A stretch of 64,000 bases of DNA from JABDII01 sp963815325. Lineage in GTDB: Bacteria > Gemmatimonadota > Gemmatimonadetes > Gemmatimonadales > GWC2-71-9. The DNA lies in NCBI GenBank assembly GCA_963815325.1, contig CAWFGG010000002.1, forward strand, positions 310,001 to 374,000, written 5' to 3'. The position numbers and the translations under genes were made by a program. Positions 37,816 to 46,613 of the stretch are shown here, piece after piece; within the stretch, counting starts at the first letter, position 1; each line of letters starts with the position of its first letter. The notes below the pieces were generated by a model. The model saw only the letters and a program-made list of their open reading frames with translations. It made no database searches and was not told the origin of the DNA.

Positions 37816-38031
37816 GCAAATAGGCAACGCGAGCCTACGCGTACCGACGGGACCGCACGCGAATGCACCTATCCCGACACGGGAAGTCCCCTGAACGCAC
37901 GCGAACCGACGTGAGCGTTCCCCAGTTTGTTCCCCAGTGAGACTTCCCGAGGGTGACGGATGACAGGAACGTCTGAGTGGAAGTTCAGCTGTACTCTGGT
38001 ACGCGTGGCCCCGTTTGACTTACGGTAACTA

Positions 38032-38049
38032 TTTGGCTATTTTGCCAAA
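38032..38049. promoter_or_regulatory. Candidate ArsR operator
   Basis: TTTGGC-TATTTT-GCCAAA is a perfect 6-bp inverted repeat with a 6-base AT-rich spacer, 22 bp before the arsR ATG. Its size and position suit a homodimeric winged-helix repressor overlapping the promoter. Function is inferred from position. Confidence 0.55.
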
Positions 38050-38071
38050 CCACCAACAATAGGGCTCTCAG

Positions 38072-38392
38072 ATGGACCACACGACGCAAGCACGATACGA
38101 GGCTCGAGCCAAGGTGATGAAAGCCCTCGCTCACCCCACCCGTCTGTTTATCATCGACCAACTCGCCAACCGTGAGGAGTGCGTCTGTGAGCTGACCGCC
38201 ATGATCGGAGCGGACGTCTCAACCGTGTCGAAGCATCTGTTGGTGCTCAGGGACGCCGGGATCGTCGACAACGACAAGCGGGGGAACCAGGTGTTCTACT
38301 CGCTCCGCGTGCCGTGCGTGACCAACTGGTACTCGTGCGTCGAGGGAGTGCTCCAGGCCGACGCCCAGCAGCGACTGGCCGCCATTCGGTAA
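38072..38392 (+). CDS. ArsR-family metalloregulator
   Basis: A 106-residue winged-helix repressor. It begins with KVMKALAHPTRLFIIDQL and has the metal-binding-type motif EECVCELT in the helix before the recognition helix DVSTVSKHLLVLRDAGIV, then RGNQVFYSLRVPCVTNWYSCVEG. The CxC motif resembles the As(III)/Cd(II) site of ArsR/CadC proteins, and the two C-terminal cysteines could add ligands. It starts an operon with the permease 16 bp downstream, and an inverted repeat lies just upstream for autoregulation. Confidence 0.9.
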   Translation: MDHTTQARYEARAKVMKALAHPTRLFIIDQLANREECVCELTAMIGADVSTVSKHLLVLRDAGIVDNDKRGNQVFYSLRVPCVTNWYSCVEGVLQADAQQRLAAIR

Positions 38393-38408
38393 CGGGAGGG
38401 AAGCACCG

Positions 38409-39725
38409 ATGGGGTTCTGGCGGGTCGAGTGGAAGGCGGCGATCCTGCTGGTCGGCGGGTTTCTGGCCAGCTTCTACTTGCCGGTCGAATGGATTGCCAG
38501 CCGCATCCCCATGCCGGGCCCGTTGACCGAGTCACTCTCCTTGGTCCGGTGGTACGCCCGCGAGCACGTCCTGCTCTGCCTCGTGCCTGCGTTCTTCATC
38601 GCCGGGGCCATCGGCGTCTTCATAAGCCAGGGCGCCGTCATGAAGTACCTCGGGCCCAAAGCGCACAAGGTGCTGGCATACGGCGTCGCGTCGGTCTCGG
38701 GCAGCGTCCTTGCGGTCTGCTCCTGCACGGTCCTCCCACTCTTTGCGGGTATCTACAAGCGCGGTGCTGGTCTCGGACCGGCAGCGGCCTTCCTCTACTC
38801 CGGCCCCGCGATCAACGTGCTGGCGATCATTCTCACCGCCCGCGTCCTCGGCGTGGAAATTGGCACGGCACGCGCGGTCGGTGCGGTGCTGTTCGCTGTG
38901 GTGATCGGCATCGCCATGCACCTGATGTTCCGTGCGGAGGAGCTGGCCAAGGCCGAGGCGCAGTCCGGGTTGCCGGAAGAGCCGGCGGGGCGGCCTCTAT
39001 GGCAGACTGGCGTGTTCTTCGCCGCGATGATCGCGATCCTGGTGTTCGCCAATTGGGGCGCGCCTGCCGAGTCGGCGGGTATCTGGCACACGATCTACGC
39101 TGCCAAGTGGGTCCTCACAGGGGCGGCTGCGCTGGTTCTTGCCCTCGTGCTGGTCGCGTGGTACGGCGTGCCGTGGCGTGGCATGCTGCTCCCGGGCGTG
39201 GCCGTAGCCGGTACGAGCGCCGGCTTCTCCAGCCACCCCGCCGTCCCATTCACGACGGGCGTTGTAGGCCTCTCGGCACTCGCCACCAGCGGCAACGACG
39301 AGATGCAGGAATGGTTCTCATCGTCCTGGGCCTTTGCGAAGCAGATCCTGCCGCTCCTGCTTGTGGGTGTGTTGGTGGCTGGATTGCTGCTGGGTCGACC
39401 AGGCGAGGAGGGATTAATCCCGGCGGCGTGGATCAGCGCAGCGGTGGGTGGCAACTCGCTGTTCGCGAACCTCTTCGCCTCGGTTGCCGGCGCGCTCATG
39501 TACTTCGCCACACTCACCGAGGTGCCGATCCTCGAGGGACTCCTCGGCAATGGCATGGGCAAGGGGCCGGCGTTGGCGCTGCTATTGGCCGGACCGGCAT
39601 TGTCGCTGCCCAACATGCTGGTGATCCGGAGCATCATGGGGACCAAGAAGACGCTCGTGTTCGTGGGGCTCACGGTAGTCATGGCGACTGTCACAGGATT
39701 GATCTACGGCGCGTTGTTCGGCTGA
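38409..39725 (+). CDS. ArsP/SO_0444-type permease (DUF318/YraQ family)
   Basis: A 438-residue integral membrane protein with about ten hydrophobic helices. The family signature VCSCTVLPLFAGIYKRGAGLGPAAAFLYSGPAINVLAI contains the CSC pair important for organoarsenical export in ArsP. A related loop (TLTEVPILEGLLGNGMGKGPALALLLAGPALSLPN) appears in the second half. Substrates in the family include trivalent organoarsenicals and, for SO_0444-like members, Cu/Zn; the substrate here cannot be told. It is flanked by arsR and the thioredoxin-like gene. Confidence 0.85.
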   Translation: MGFWRVEWKAAILLVGGFLASFYLPVEWIASRIPMPGPLTESLSLVRWYAREHVLLCLVPAFFIAGAIGVFISQGAVMKYLGPKAHKVLAYGVASVSGSVLAVCSCTVLPLFAGIYKRGAGLGPAAAFLYSGPAINVLAIILTARVLGVEIGTARAVGAVLFAVVIGIAMHLMFRAEELAKAEAQSGLPEEPAGRPLWQTGVFFAAMIAILVFANWGAPAESAGIWHTIYAAKWVLTGAAALVLALVLVAWYGVPWRGMLLPGVAVAGTSAGFSSHPAVPFTTGVVGLSALATSGNDEMQEWFSSSWAFAKQILPLLLVGVLVAGLLLGRPGEEGLIPAAWISAAVGGNSLFANLFASVAGALMYFATLTEVPILEGLLGNGMGKGPALALLLAGPALSLPNMLVIRSIMGTKKTLVFVGLTVVMATVTGLIYGALFG

Positions 39726-39774
39726 CGAAGGAGACACGGATGAAGCGCATCACAACAGTTACGGAGCTGGAGCG

Positions 39775-40023
39775 ATGAAGATCGATGTCTACGGGCCCGG
39801 TTGTGCCAACTGTAAGCGGCTGGAACAACAGGTGAGAGACGCACTGACGAGCATGGATCTGGAAGCCGAAGTCACGAAGGTGGAAGATCTCGTTGCCATA
39901 GCTGAGGCGGGAGTCTTGCGGACGCCGGCCCTCGGGATCGATGGCAAACTCGTACTTCAAGGTCGTGTGCCGGGGGTCACCGAGCTCGAGCACATCATCA
40001 AGAAGGGCGCGGCTACGACTTGA
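39775..40023 (+). CDS. Thioredoxin-fold redox-active disulfide protein
   Basis: An 82-residue minimal thioredoxin fold of the 'redox-active disulfide protein 2' type: MKIDVYGPGCANCKRLEQQV with the CxxC site, LRTPALGIDGKLVLQGRVPG with the cis-Pro, and a last helix ELEHIIKK. It probably passes electrons or metal to the neighbouring permease. A 12-codon ORF (ATG at 39740) overlaps its start as ATGA and may only provide translational coupling. Confidence 0.85.
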   Translation: MKIDVYGPGCANCKRLEQQVRDALTSMDLEAEVTKVEDLVAIAEAGVLRTPALGIDGKLVLQGRVPGVTELEHIIKKGAATT

Positions 40024-40095
40024 TCTCGGGTAGCGCGGAGGCAATCACAAGGAAGAAGACTGCCGACTCGGGGTGCGTAACTCGTTGTATTGCAA

Positions 40096-40114
40096 TGGGC
40101 CCTGCAGGACTTGA
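40096..40114. repeat. 19-bp direct copy of the tRNA-Ile2 3' end
   Basis: TGGGCCCTGCAGGACTTGA at 40096-40114 is identical to 40192-40210, the 3' acceptor and T-arm end of tRNA-Ile2 on the plus strand. Such copies of a tRNA 3' end are typical attachment-site scars. Confidence 0.75.
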
Positions 40115-40167
40115 TCGGATGCGCCGCCCAGGCGCGAGGACCGAGGCCTGGAGGCGCCCACAAAGAA

Positions 40168-40185
40168 CGGGGGCATACGCCCCCG
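40168..40185 (-). terminator. Rho-independent terminator of tRNA-Ile2
   Basis: CGGGGGC-loop-GCCCCCG hairpin. On the minus strand it is followed by TTCTTTG. It begins 7 bases after the tRNA 3' end. Confidence 0.75.
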
Positions 40186-40191
40186 CTCGAG

Positions 40192-40265
<74 letters not shown>

Positions 40266-40365
40266 GAAACGACTCCCAACTCCCCACCCCTCCCGCTATC
40301 GGCTACCACACCCCCCCACGACCCCGCTATCAGTCATCAATTGTCGCTCCCCGCCTTGCAGAGAC

Positions 40366-40386
40366 CAATAGCCAATAGCGAATAGC
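40366..40386. repeat. 7-bp tandem repeat CAATAGC x3
   Basis: CAATAGC, CAATAGC, GAATAGC in a row, in the non-coding 40266-40446 stretch between tRNA-Ile2 and the glycosyltransferase gene. Confidence 0.75.
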
Positions 40387-40425
40387 CATCACCCCTCTAA
40401 CCGCCGATCCGCCGAACTGCCGCGC

Positions 40426-40467
40426 CTACTCCCTACTCCCCACTCCCTACTCCCTACTCCCTACTCC
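40426..40467. repeat. 7-bp tandem repeat CTACTCC x6
   Basis: Six head-to-tail heptamers, CTACTCC except the third (CCACTCC). The array provides the stop codon and last residues (VGSRE) of the minus-strand glycosyltransferase gene, so it overlaps a coding end. Confidence 0.85.
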
Positions 40468-41626
40468 CTTCATCAGCCGCTCGTAAAGCGCGATGTGCCG
40501 GCGGGCCATCTCCTCGCGGGTGAAGTGCTCGAGCACCCGGCTCCGCCCCGCCGCTCCCATCTTCCGAACCAGGTCGGGATCTCCCGCCAGGGTCTGCATG
40601 GCACCCGCCAATGCGTCCACGTCACGGAGCGGCACCACGAAACCGGTCTCCCCGGCAACGTTCACATCGCGGACACCACTCGGCAGGTTGGTCGTGATCA
40701 CCGGCCGGCCCGCCGCCATGGCCTCGATTGCCACCAGGCCGAACATCTCGCTCGACGTCACGGACGGGAGTACCAGGAAGTCGGCCGCCACCATTCGGAA
40801 CGGCAGATCCTCATCGGGGAACTCGGCCGAACATCTCACTCGAAGTGACCGATGGCAGGACCAGGAAATCAGCCGCCACCATCCGGAATGGCAGATCCTC
40901 ATCGGGGAATTCACCGAAGAAACGCACCCGGTCGGTGATGGCGAGCGCCTTGGCCAACGTTTTGAGGCGCGGCGACTCGGGACCGTCCCCCACGATGTCG
41001 AGTTCGATATCTTCGGTTTGAGCCAGCGCCCGAAGCAAGAGGTCGACCCCCTTCCACCGGACCAAGCGGCCAATGAAGATGGCCCGCGCCGGTTTCCTCC
41101 CCGGAGGCGGCGGCACCTCCATCCAGCGCCGCTCGTCGATGCCGAACGGAATGACCTCGACCTTGGATTCGAATCCGGCCAGCTCACGACACAAGGCCAC
41201 GTGAGACGAACTCGGCACGACGATGGCCCCGGCGCGCCGCAGAACCCACCGCGACAGGTGAGGCGACACTGGACCGGGCCGGACGTCCTGATGCTGGGTC
41301 ACCACCAACGGCGTCCGGCGTAACCGCAGCAAACTCACGAGATCCGCCAGCGGATGCGGATGATGGACGTGAATGATGTCCGCCGATTTCCATGCGACGG
41401 CTAAGTAACCAGGCGCAAATTCCTGCGACCCCAGCGCCCCGAAGGAAAAGACGCGCCTGACTTTGTGCCGGTGCCGGCCCCGCTTGGACCAGGTCCAACG
41501 GGTCTCGACCGCGATGACCTCGGCTTCGTGTCCGAGTTGGGACGCACCCTCGGCCAGGTTCTGGACCACCCGTTCCCGACCACCGGACCGAGGCCAGTAG
41601 TATTTCGCCAAGTGGAGAATCCGCAC
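40447..41626 (-). CDS. GT4 glycosyltransferase, interrupted by a diverged ~90-bp duplication
   Basis: From the GTG at 41626: VRILHLAKYYWPRSGGRERVVQNLAEG (GT4 N-domain), VTQHQDVRPG, then FIGRLVRWKGVDLLLRAL and VGDGPESPRL in the C-domain. The segment encoding EFPDEDLPFRMVAADFLVLPSVTSSEMFG occurs twice in tandem, in different frames, with silent differences between the copies. The true continuation is LVAIEAMAAGRPVITTNLPSG (catalytic E-x7-E region), ending in the heptamer array. Removing one copy restores a single ~365-residue GT4 protein. Membrane-side glycan assembly is expected. Confidence 0.8.
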
Positions 41627-41793
41627 GATCCCTAGTCCGGGTAAGAGTCCAGATGTGGCGGTCGGTCCCGCCGCACCAAACATACACACACTTGGAAGAA
41701 AATCCCGGCCCCGGCATCTTTCCACCATCGACGGGCACCGCCCGCATCGTCTCCGGACCGGATTCTCAGACTTTGATCATTCCCGGCTGACCC

Positions 41794-42903
41794 GTGCACA
41801 CTCTGGTTGTCTCTCCCGGCGCCGCCGACCCGGCTTCTCGCGGCACCTTGAAGGCGCTGGCCGGGCTCCATTGGCGCGTCACCGCCGCCGTGCCTCACCG
41901 CTGGCAGGCCCCGGGACAGCCCGAGCCGCTCGTCACCGCCGCCGGCGAAGACGGCGGGATCAGGATCGTGCCGGTGTCGGTCAAGTCCGCCCGGCGGCCC
42001 GGCCAAGCCGCACGATGGGACGTTCGCGCCCTCCGCCGCTTGCTCACCGACGTGCGGCCCGACCTGGTTCACATCGACGCCGAGCCGACAACCGACCTGG
42101 CCGCCTCGGTCACCGCCACGGGCAAGAGTCTCGGCATCCCGGTCATCCTCGCCACGTGGGAAAGCCTGCCGCGAGCATACTCCTTCAGGCCGCGGCGAAA
42201 CCGCGCCAAGTGCCTGTCGCGCCTCACCGGCATCATCGCGGGGACGTCCCTGGCCGCCGATCTCCTCCGCGCCCAATACCCCGCCCTCCCGTCCGCCGTG
42301 ATTCCCGAGGCCGCCCTTGCCATTCCGCCGCATGTGGCGCCACGATCGGAGGGACCGCTCGCGATAGCCTTTGCCGGACGCCTCGTTCCCGAACGGGGGC
42401 TGGATCTGCTCTTTCTCTCGTGCGTCAAGCTTCCCTACCGGTGGACCATTACCGTCATGGGGACTGGGCCGCGCCAAGAGCCGTTGGAGCGCCTCGCGGA
42501 GCGCCTCGGCATCGCCTCTCGCGTCACCTGGTGCGGAGGGCTCCCCCGCTCCGCAAGACAGGATGTCTGGCCTCGGATCGATTGCGTCGTGGTCCCGTCA
42601 CGACGCACGTCGGATTGGGTCGAGACCAAGACGCCCATCCTGCTCGAGGCGATGAGTCACGGGGTCGCAGCAGTAGTGTCAGACACGGGCTCGTTGCCGG
42701 AGATCGTCGGCGACGCAGGCATTGTGGTGCCCGAGGGAGACGTGAGCCTGCTCGCGGCTGCGCTCGAACATCTGGCGGCTCGCGATGTTTGCGCCGCGTT
42801 GGGCGCGGCCGCGCGTCAACGGGTCATCCACAGCTTCGCGCCGACAGCCATTGCCAAGCGACTGGCCGACCAATGGACCCAGTTCATCGACGGCGGTCGC
42901 TGA
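41794..42903 (+). CDS. GT4 family glycosyltransferase
   Basis: A 369-residue protein from a GTG start. Its GT-B fold has an N-domain lacking the usual GG loop (VVSPGAADPASRGTLKALAG) and a C-domain with IAFAGRLVPERGLDLLF, TVMGTGPRQEPL and VVVPSRRTSDWVETKTPILLEAMSHGVAAVVSDTGSLPEIV. The last segment carries the EAMSxG nucleotide-sugar motif. It is divergent from the previous glycosyltransferase and precedes the SLBB export gene. Donor and acceptor are unknown. Confidence 0.85.
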   Translation: MHTLVVSPGAADPASRGTLKALAGLHWRVTAAVPHRWQAPGQPEPLVTAAGEDGGIRIVPVSVKSARRPGQAARWDVRALRRLLTDVRPDLVHIDAEPTTDLAASVTATGKSLGIPVILATWESLPRAYSFRPRRNRAKCLSRLTGIIAGTSLAADLLRAQYPALPSAVIPEAALAIPPHVAPRSEGPLAIAFAGRLVPERGLDLLFLSCVKLPYRWTITVMGTGPRQEPLERLAERLGIASRVTWCGGLPRSARQDVWPRIDCVVVPSRRTSDWVETKTPILLEAMSHGVAAVVSDTGSLPEIVGDAGIVVPEGDVSLLAAALEHLAARDVCAALGAAARQRVIHSFAPTAIAKRLADQWTQFIDGGR

Positions 42904-43000
42904 ACCCGCGTCCCGCATTGTGGTCCGATGGCGCAACCCCTTGACGGAATACTACTTACGGGCGATCTTCGCACCTCATGACACTTCCCATGCCACGTAA

Positions 43001-45479
43001 GTGGCTCGGTGCCAAGCGACAGGACTCACGCTCGTGCTCCTGGCGCTCGCCAGCATGCCCGGGCCGGTCTTCGCCCAACAGCCCACACCCGCGGAAGCCG
43101 AGCAACTGCTCCAGCAGCGGCCGGAGCTGGTGCTGGAACTCCGGCGGCGCATGGCCGCGTCCGGTCTCACCCCGGCGCAGATCCGCTCACGGTTGGAAGC
43201 GGAGGGGTACCCGCCGACGTTCCTGGATGCCTACATGGTCGGGGCCGATACCGTCGGGGTCCCGACGCCGTCCAATACCATTCTCGACGTCGTTGGGCTC
43301 CTCGGCATTGCCGCGCCAGATGACATCGACTCACTCCGGGTCCTGACCGACTCGGCCCAGCTCGTCGCCGATTCCCTGCGCGCCGATTCCCTGGCCCAGG
43401 CGCCGGAGGAACTCCAGATCTTCGGGTTGGACGTGTTCCGGCGGAGCGGCACCGAGTTCGATCCCATCATGGCGGGGCCGGTCGACGAGAACTACCGCTT
43501 GGGCGCGGGCGACGTGCTGGTCCTGATCCTCACCGGCGACGTGGAGTTGGCCCATAGCCTCGAAGTGACCCGCGAGGGTTTCGTCGTTATCCCGCAGGTC
43601 GGGCAGGTCTACGTGGCCAACCTGACCATGGGCGAGCTCGAGGATCAGCTCTACGCGCGGTTGGGCCGGGTGTATTCCGGGGTCCGACGTGGTCGAGGCG
43701 CCACGACACAGTTCCAGGTAACGGTCGCCAAGATACGAACCATCCAGGTCTTCGTGGTTGGAGAGGTCGCCCGCCCCGGCTCCTACCAGATGGCAGGCAC
43801 GGGCACGGTTCTCACGGCGCTGTACGCGGCCGGCGGGCCGACCGAGAACGGGTCGTTCCGTAACATCGAGGTGCGGCGCGGCGGAAACCTCGCCAGCACG
43901 CTCGACGGGTACGCGTATTTGCTCCGGGGCATCACCACTCACGACATACGGCTGGAGAGCGGGGACGTCGTGTTCGTTCCGCCGCGCGCCATGCCGGTCA
44001 CGGTAACGGGAAAGGTCGTCCGCCCGGCCATCTATGAGTTCCGGCAGGGGGAGACGCTCCGTGACGCGATCGCCGCGGCGGGAGGCTTCACCTTCGATGC
44101 CTCGGTGCGCAGTGTGCAAATTCACCGCACCCTCCCGCCGGCGGCACGGGGGCCGGCCGGCGCGGAGCGCACGGTCATCGACGTCCCGTCTGATCAGGTC
44201 GCTGCGGGACACCAGCCAGTCGTTCGCGCTGGCACCTGGGGATTCGGTGGTCGTCTTTTCGGTTCCGGACCGGCGGCGCGGCTATGTCACCGTCACCGGA
44301 GGGGTGTGGACCGAGGGGCCTGTCGGCTTCACGGCCGGCATGCGGCTGAGCGACGCCATCCTGCTGGCCGGTGGCCCCAAGCCCGACGTCTACCTCGGCC
44401 GAATCCTGGTCACCCGGCTCTTGAGCGACTCATCTCGCGTGCAATTGAGCTCGGCGTTTCGCGACTCGACCGGGGCCGTGATCGACGACCTCGTGCTCCA
44501 GGACGAGGATGAGATCACCATCTTCGGCCGGACGGCGTTTCGGCCGGAGCGTTTCGTGACGATCGGCGGCGCGGTGCGTGAACCCGGCGAGGTGCCCTAT
44601 CGGGATGGAATGACGCTGCGCGACGCCGTGCTGCTGGCCCAAGGCCTGACCGAAGATGCCTACTTGGGCGAGGCCGAGATCGGCCGCATACCGACTGACC
44701 GCTCCGGTGGGGCGCTGGCGACCACCATCCGCGTGCCGCTCGACTCCACCTATCTGGTCGAGCGCGGGCCAGACGGCGCCTACCTCGGCCCTCCGGGCAT
44801 GCCGGCTCCCGCGGGCGGTGCGCCGGAGGTGGTGCTCAGGCCGTATGACAACGTCTCGATCCTGCACCAACCGGAGTGGGATCTCCCACGAACGGTGGCG
44901 ATCTATGGCCAGGTGCGTTTCCCAGGGCAGTACGCGTTGCGTAATCGGGAGGAGCGACTCGTCGATCTGATCGAACGAGCGGGTGGTCTCACCGGCGGAG
45001 CCTACCCGACGGGAGTGGCGTTCCACCGCTCGCTCAACAAGCAGGGCCGGATCGGCATCGATCTGCCCAAGGCGCTGCGCAACCCGAAGTTTCGCGACAA
45101 CTTGATTCTCGCGGCCGGCGACTCGGTGTTCATCCCGGAATACAATCCCGTGATCGAAGTGGCCGGGGCGGTCAATGCACCCGTGGCGGTGGCCTACAAT
45201 CCTGGCAAGAACACCGACTACTACGTGAATGCCGCGGGTGGATTCCGGCGGGACGCGGACAAGAACCGCACCTACGTGGTGCAACCCAGCGGCCAGCACG
45301 AGAGCGTCAAGGGCCGGTTCTTCTTCGCCGATGACAAACCGAAGCCGTTGGCTGGGGCGCGCGTGGTGGTCCCGGCGAAGGACCCGAACGCCACGGGAAC
45401 CGACCTCGGGCGGATCTTCACGCCCGTGGCACAGGTCCTGGCGAGCCTGGTGACGCTCGTGGTCCTGGTGACGCGCTAG
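43001..45479 (+). CDS. SLBB-domain polysaccharide export protein (Wza-like), frameshifted
   Basis: A signal peptide (LVLLALASMPGPVFAQQ) follows the GTG at 43001. A helical segment is followed by the polysaccharide export domain DENYRLGAGDVLVLILTGDVELAHSLEVTREGFV, then several SLBB domains (VFVVGEVARPGSYQMAG; VTVTGKVVRPAIYEFRQGE). Near 44187 the frame shifts; the second frame continues with SFALAPGDSVVVF, VTIGGAVREPGEVPYRDG, VAIYGQVRFPGQYALR and VIEVAGAVNAPVAV. It ends in a hydrophobic tail, VAQVLASLVTLVVLVTR. Together about 825 residues: an outer-membrane export channel with a gliding/Wza-type SLBB series. Confidence 0.88.
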
Positions 45480-45499
45480 GCCGCCGCACAGAGGATTCG

Positions 45500-45513
45500 C
45501 GCCCGATCGGGCG
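45500..45513. terminator. Palindrome between convergent genes
   Basis: CGCCCGATCGGGCG is a perfect 14-bp palindrome in the 34-bp gap between the SLBB gene (+) and the sulfotransferase gene (-). A bidirectional terminator is likely, though there is no T run. Confidence 0.5.
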
Positions 45514-46353
45514 TTAGAGCCCTCGCATCAACTTGCGATTGAGCCGACCGGCGAGGAGTTCCACCAAGGCCGTCGCGCCTGGCCCCAGTTCATGCCGCCA
45601 CTTGGTATCCTCTCGGATCGCTGAGGACCCGTCCTCGTGAAAGGTCCAGTTACCCGCGAAGGTGTGCCGCGGCACCTGCTTCCAGTCCGTCCTCAGAGTG
45701 CTTTCCGGCACGCCGAGAAAGCGGTGAATCCCCTGGAGCACGGAAGCCGGATCGGTCGTGAAGCGTTCGTACGTTACATGGAGCCGCGCAGCCGGATCCA
45801 GGCGGCGATACATCTGCAGCACGAGACGGTTCCGGGCCCACCAGCCAGCGGCGGCGCGCCAGACCGGCAGATACCATTCCGTTGGCCGGTCGCGGTGAAA
45901 CCCCCGATTCGATGCCGAATTGACGACACCCCGCGCGTCTCGCGTCAGGTAGATGATCTTCAGCTCGTAGGAGTCCCTCACGCCACTCTGCAGCAATTGC
46001 CGAAGGGGCCTGATCCAGCCCGTCTTGTCCACGATCACCATGGTACCCGGCTTAAAGGCCAGGAGCCGAGGTACCAGAAACGCGTACCACTCGTCCGGCG
46101 TGATCGAACGGAGAGGCAGCTGGCGAGCCTCCCGCAGAATCGGACCCCAGAGAGGGCAGTCCTCCAACGATGTGCCGCAGGCGCAGCCGTCCGGCATCGC
46201 GCGCGCGCCCCCCTCGAGGAGATCGCCGGGAAGGCGGCCGATTTCTCCGACGCTCAGGATGCTGGGGTGACTCCCGAGTGCCGCGTCGAGCAGGGTCGAT
46301 CCGCTCCTACCGGATCCCGTGATGTAAGCGTAGACTGGCTTCGTGGCGTTCAT
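45514..46353 (-). CDS. Sulfotransferase family protein
   Basis: From the ATG at 46353, 279 residues. The PAPS 5'-phosphosulfate loop reads YITGSGRSGSTLLDAALG, and a 3'-phosphate region is visible at YLTRDARGVVNSASNRG. A CACGTSLEDCPLW segment with three cysteines follows the first helix, and a VTYERFTTDPASVLQGIHRFLGVP block is typical of the family. It may sulfate the polysaccharide made by this locus. It is convergent with the SLBB gene. Confidence 0.85.
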   Translation of the reverse strand: MNATKPVYAYITGSGRSGSTLLDAALGSHPSILSVGEIGRLPGDLLEGGARAMPDGCACGTSLEDCPLWGPILREARQLPLRSITPDEWYAFLVPRLLAFKPGTMVIVDKTGWIRPLRQLLQSGVRDSYELKIIYLTRDARGVVNSASNRGFHRDRPTEWYLPVWRAAAGWWARNRLVLQMYRRLDPAARLHVTYERFTTDPASVLQGIHRFLGVPESTLRTDWKQVPRHTFAGNWTFHEDGSSAIREDTKWRHELGPGATALVELLAGRLNRKLMRGL

Positions 46354-46613
46354 CCTCACTAACCCATCTAGCTAACCGTTGCGTACTTGGGGGACTGGCT
46401 CCTCATCGGCCAAACGTCGATCAGTATATCTCGCACGACACGGCGAGACAATGGTGTCGGGAGCGTCGTCGCGTAGGGGCAAGACACGCCTCCAGTTGCG
46501 TTAGCAAGGATTGTGGAGCCCCGTGTGGGCCAATTAGTCTTGTCACAATCCGGGCATTGGCTGGATACCAGCGACGAGAACGCCACCTGCATCTCCATTT
46601 CAAGGACACCATC

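Larger units (their letters stand above)
37452..38071. other. Gene-free stretch with tandem repeats and tRNA-derived sequence
   Basis: No supported CDS. It holds an 8-bp tandem repeat (37631-37677), a 43-bp imperfect repeat (37738-37780) shared with 40112-40154, a tRNA-Ile2 fragment (37783-37815) and the arsR promoter region with an inverted repeat (38032-38049). The stretch 37816-38000 shows no recognisable coding sequence. Confidence 0.6.

Noticed and set aside
38429..39778. Second plus-strand ORF over the permease gene
   Set aside because: Different frame from the permease; Arg/His-rich without hydrophobic segments. Its last 12 codons (ATG at 39740) at most couple translation of the thioredoxin-like gene.
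40366..40467. CRISPR array
   Set aside because: The repeats are only 7 bp, with no spacers and no cas genes; they are simple tandem repeats.
43001..45479. Two separate SLBB genes
   Set aside because: The first frame has no proper end and the second no signal peptide or start; together they make one export protein.
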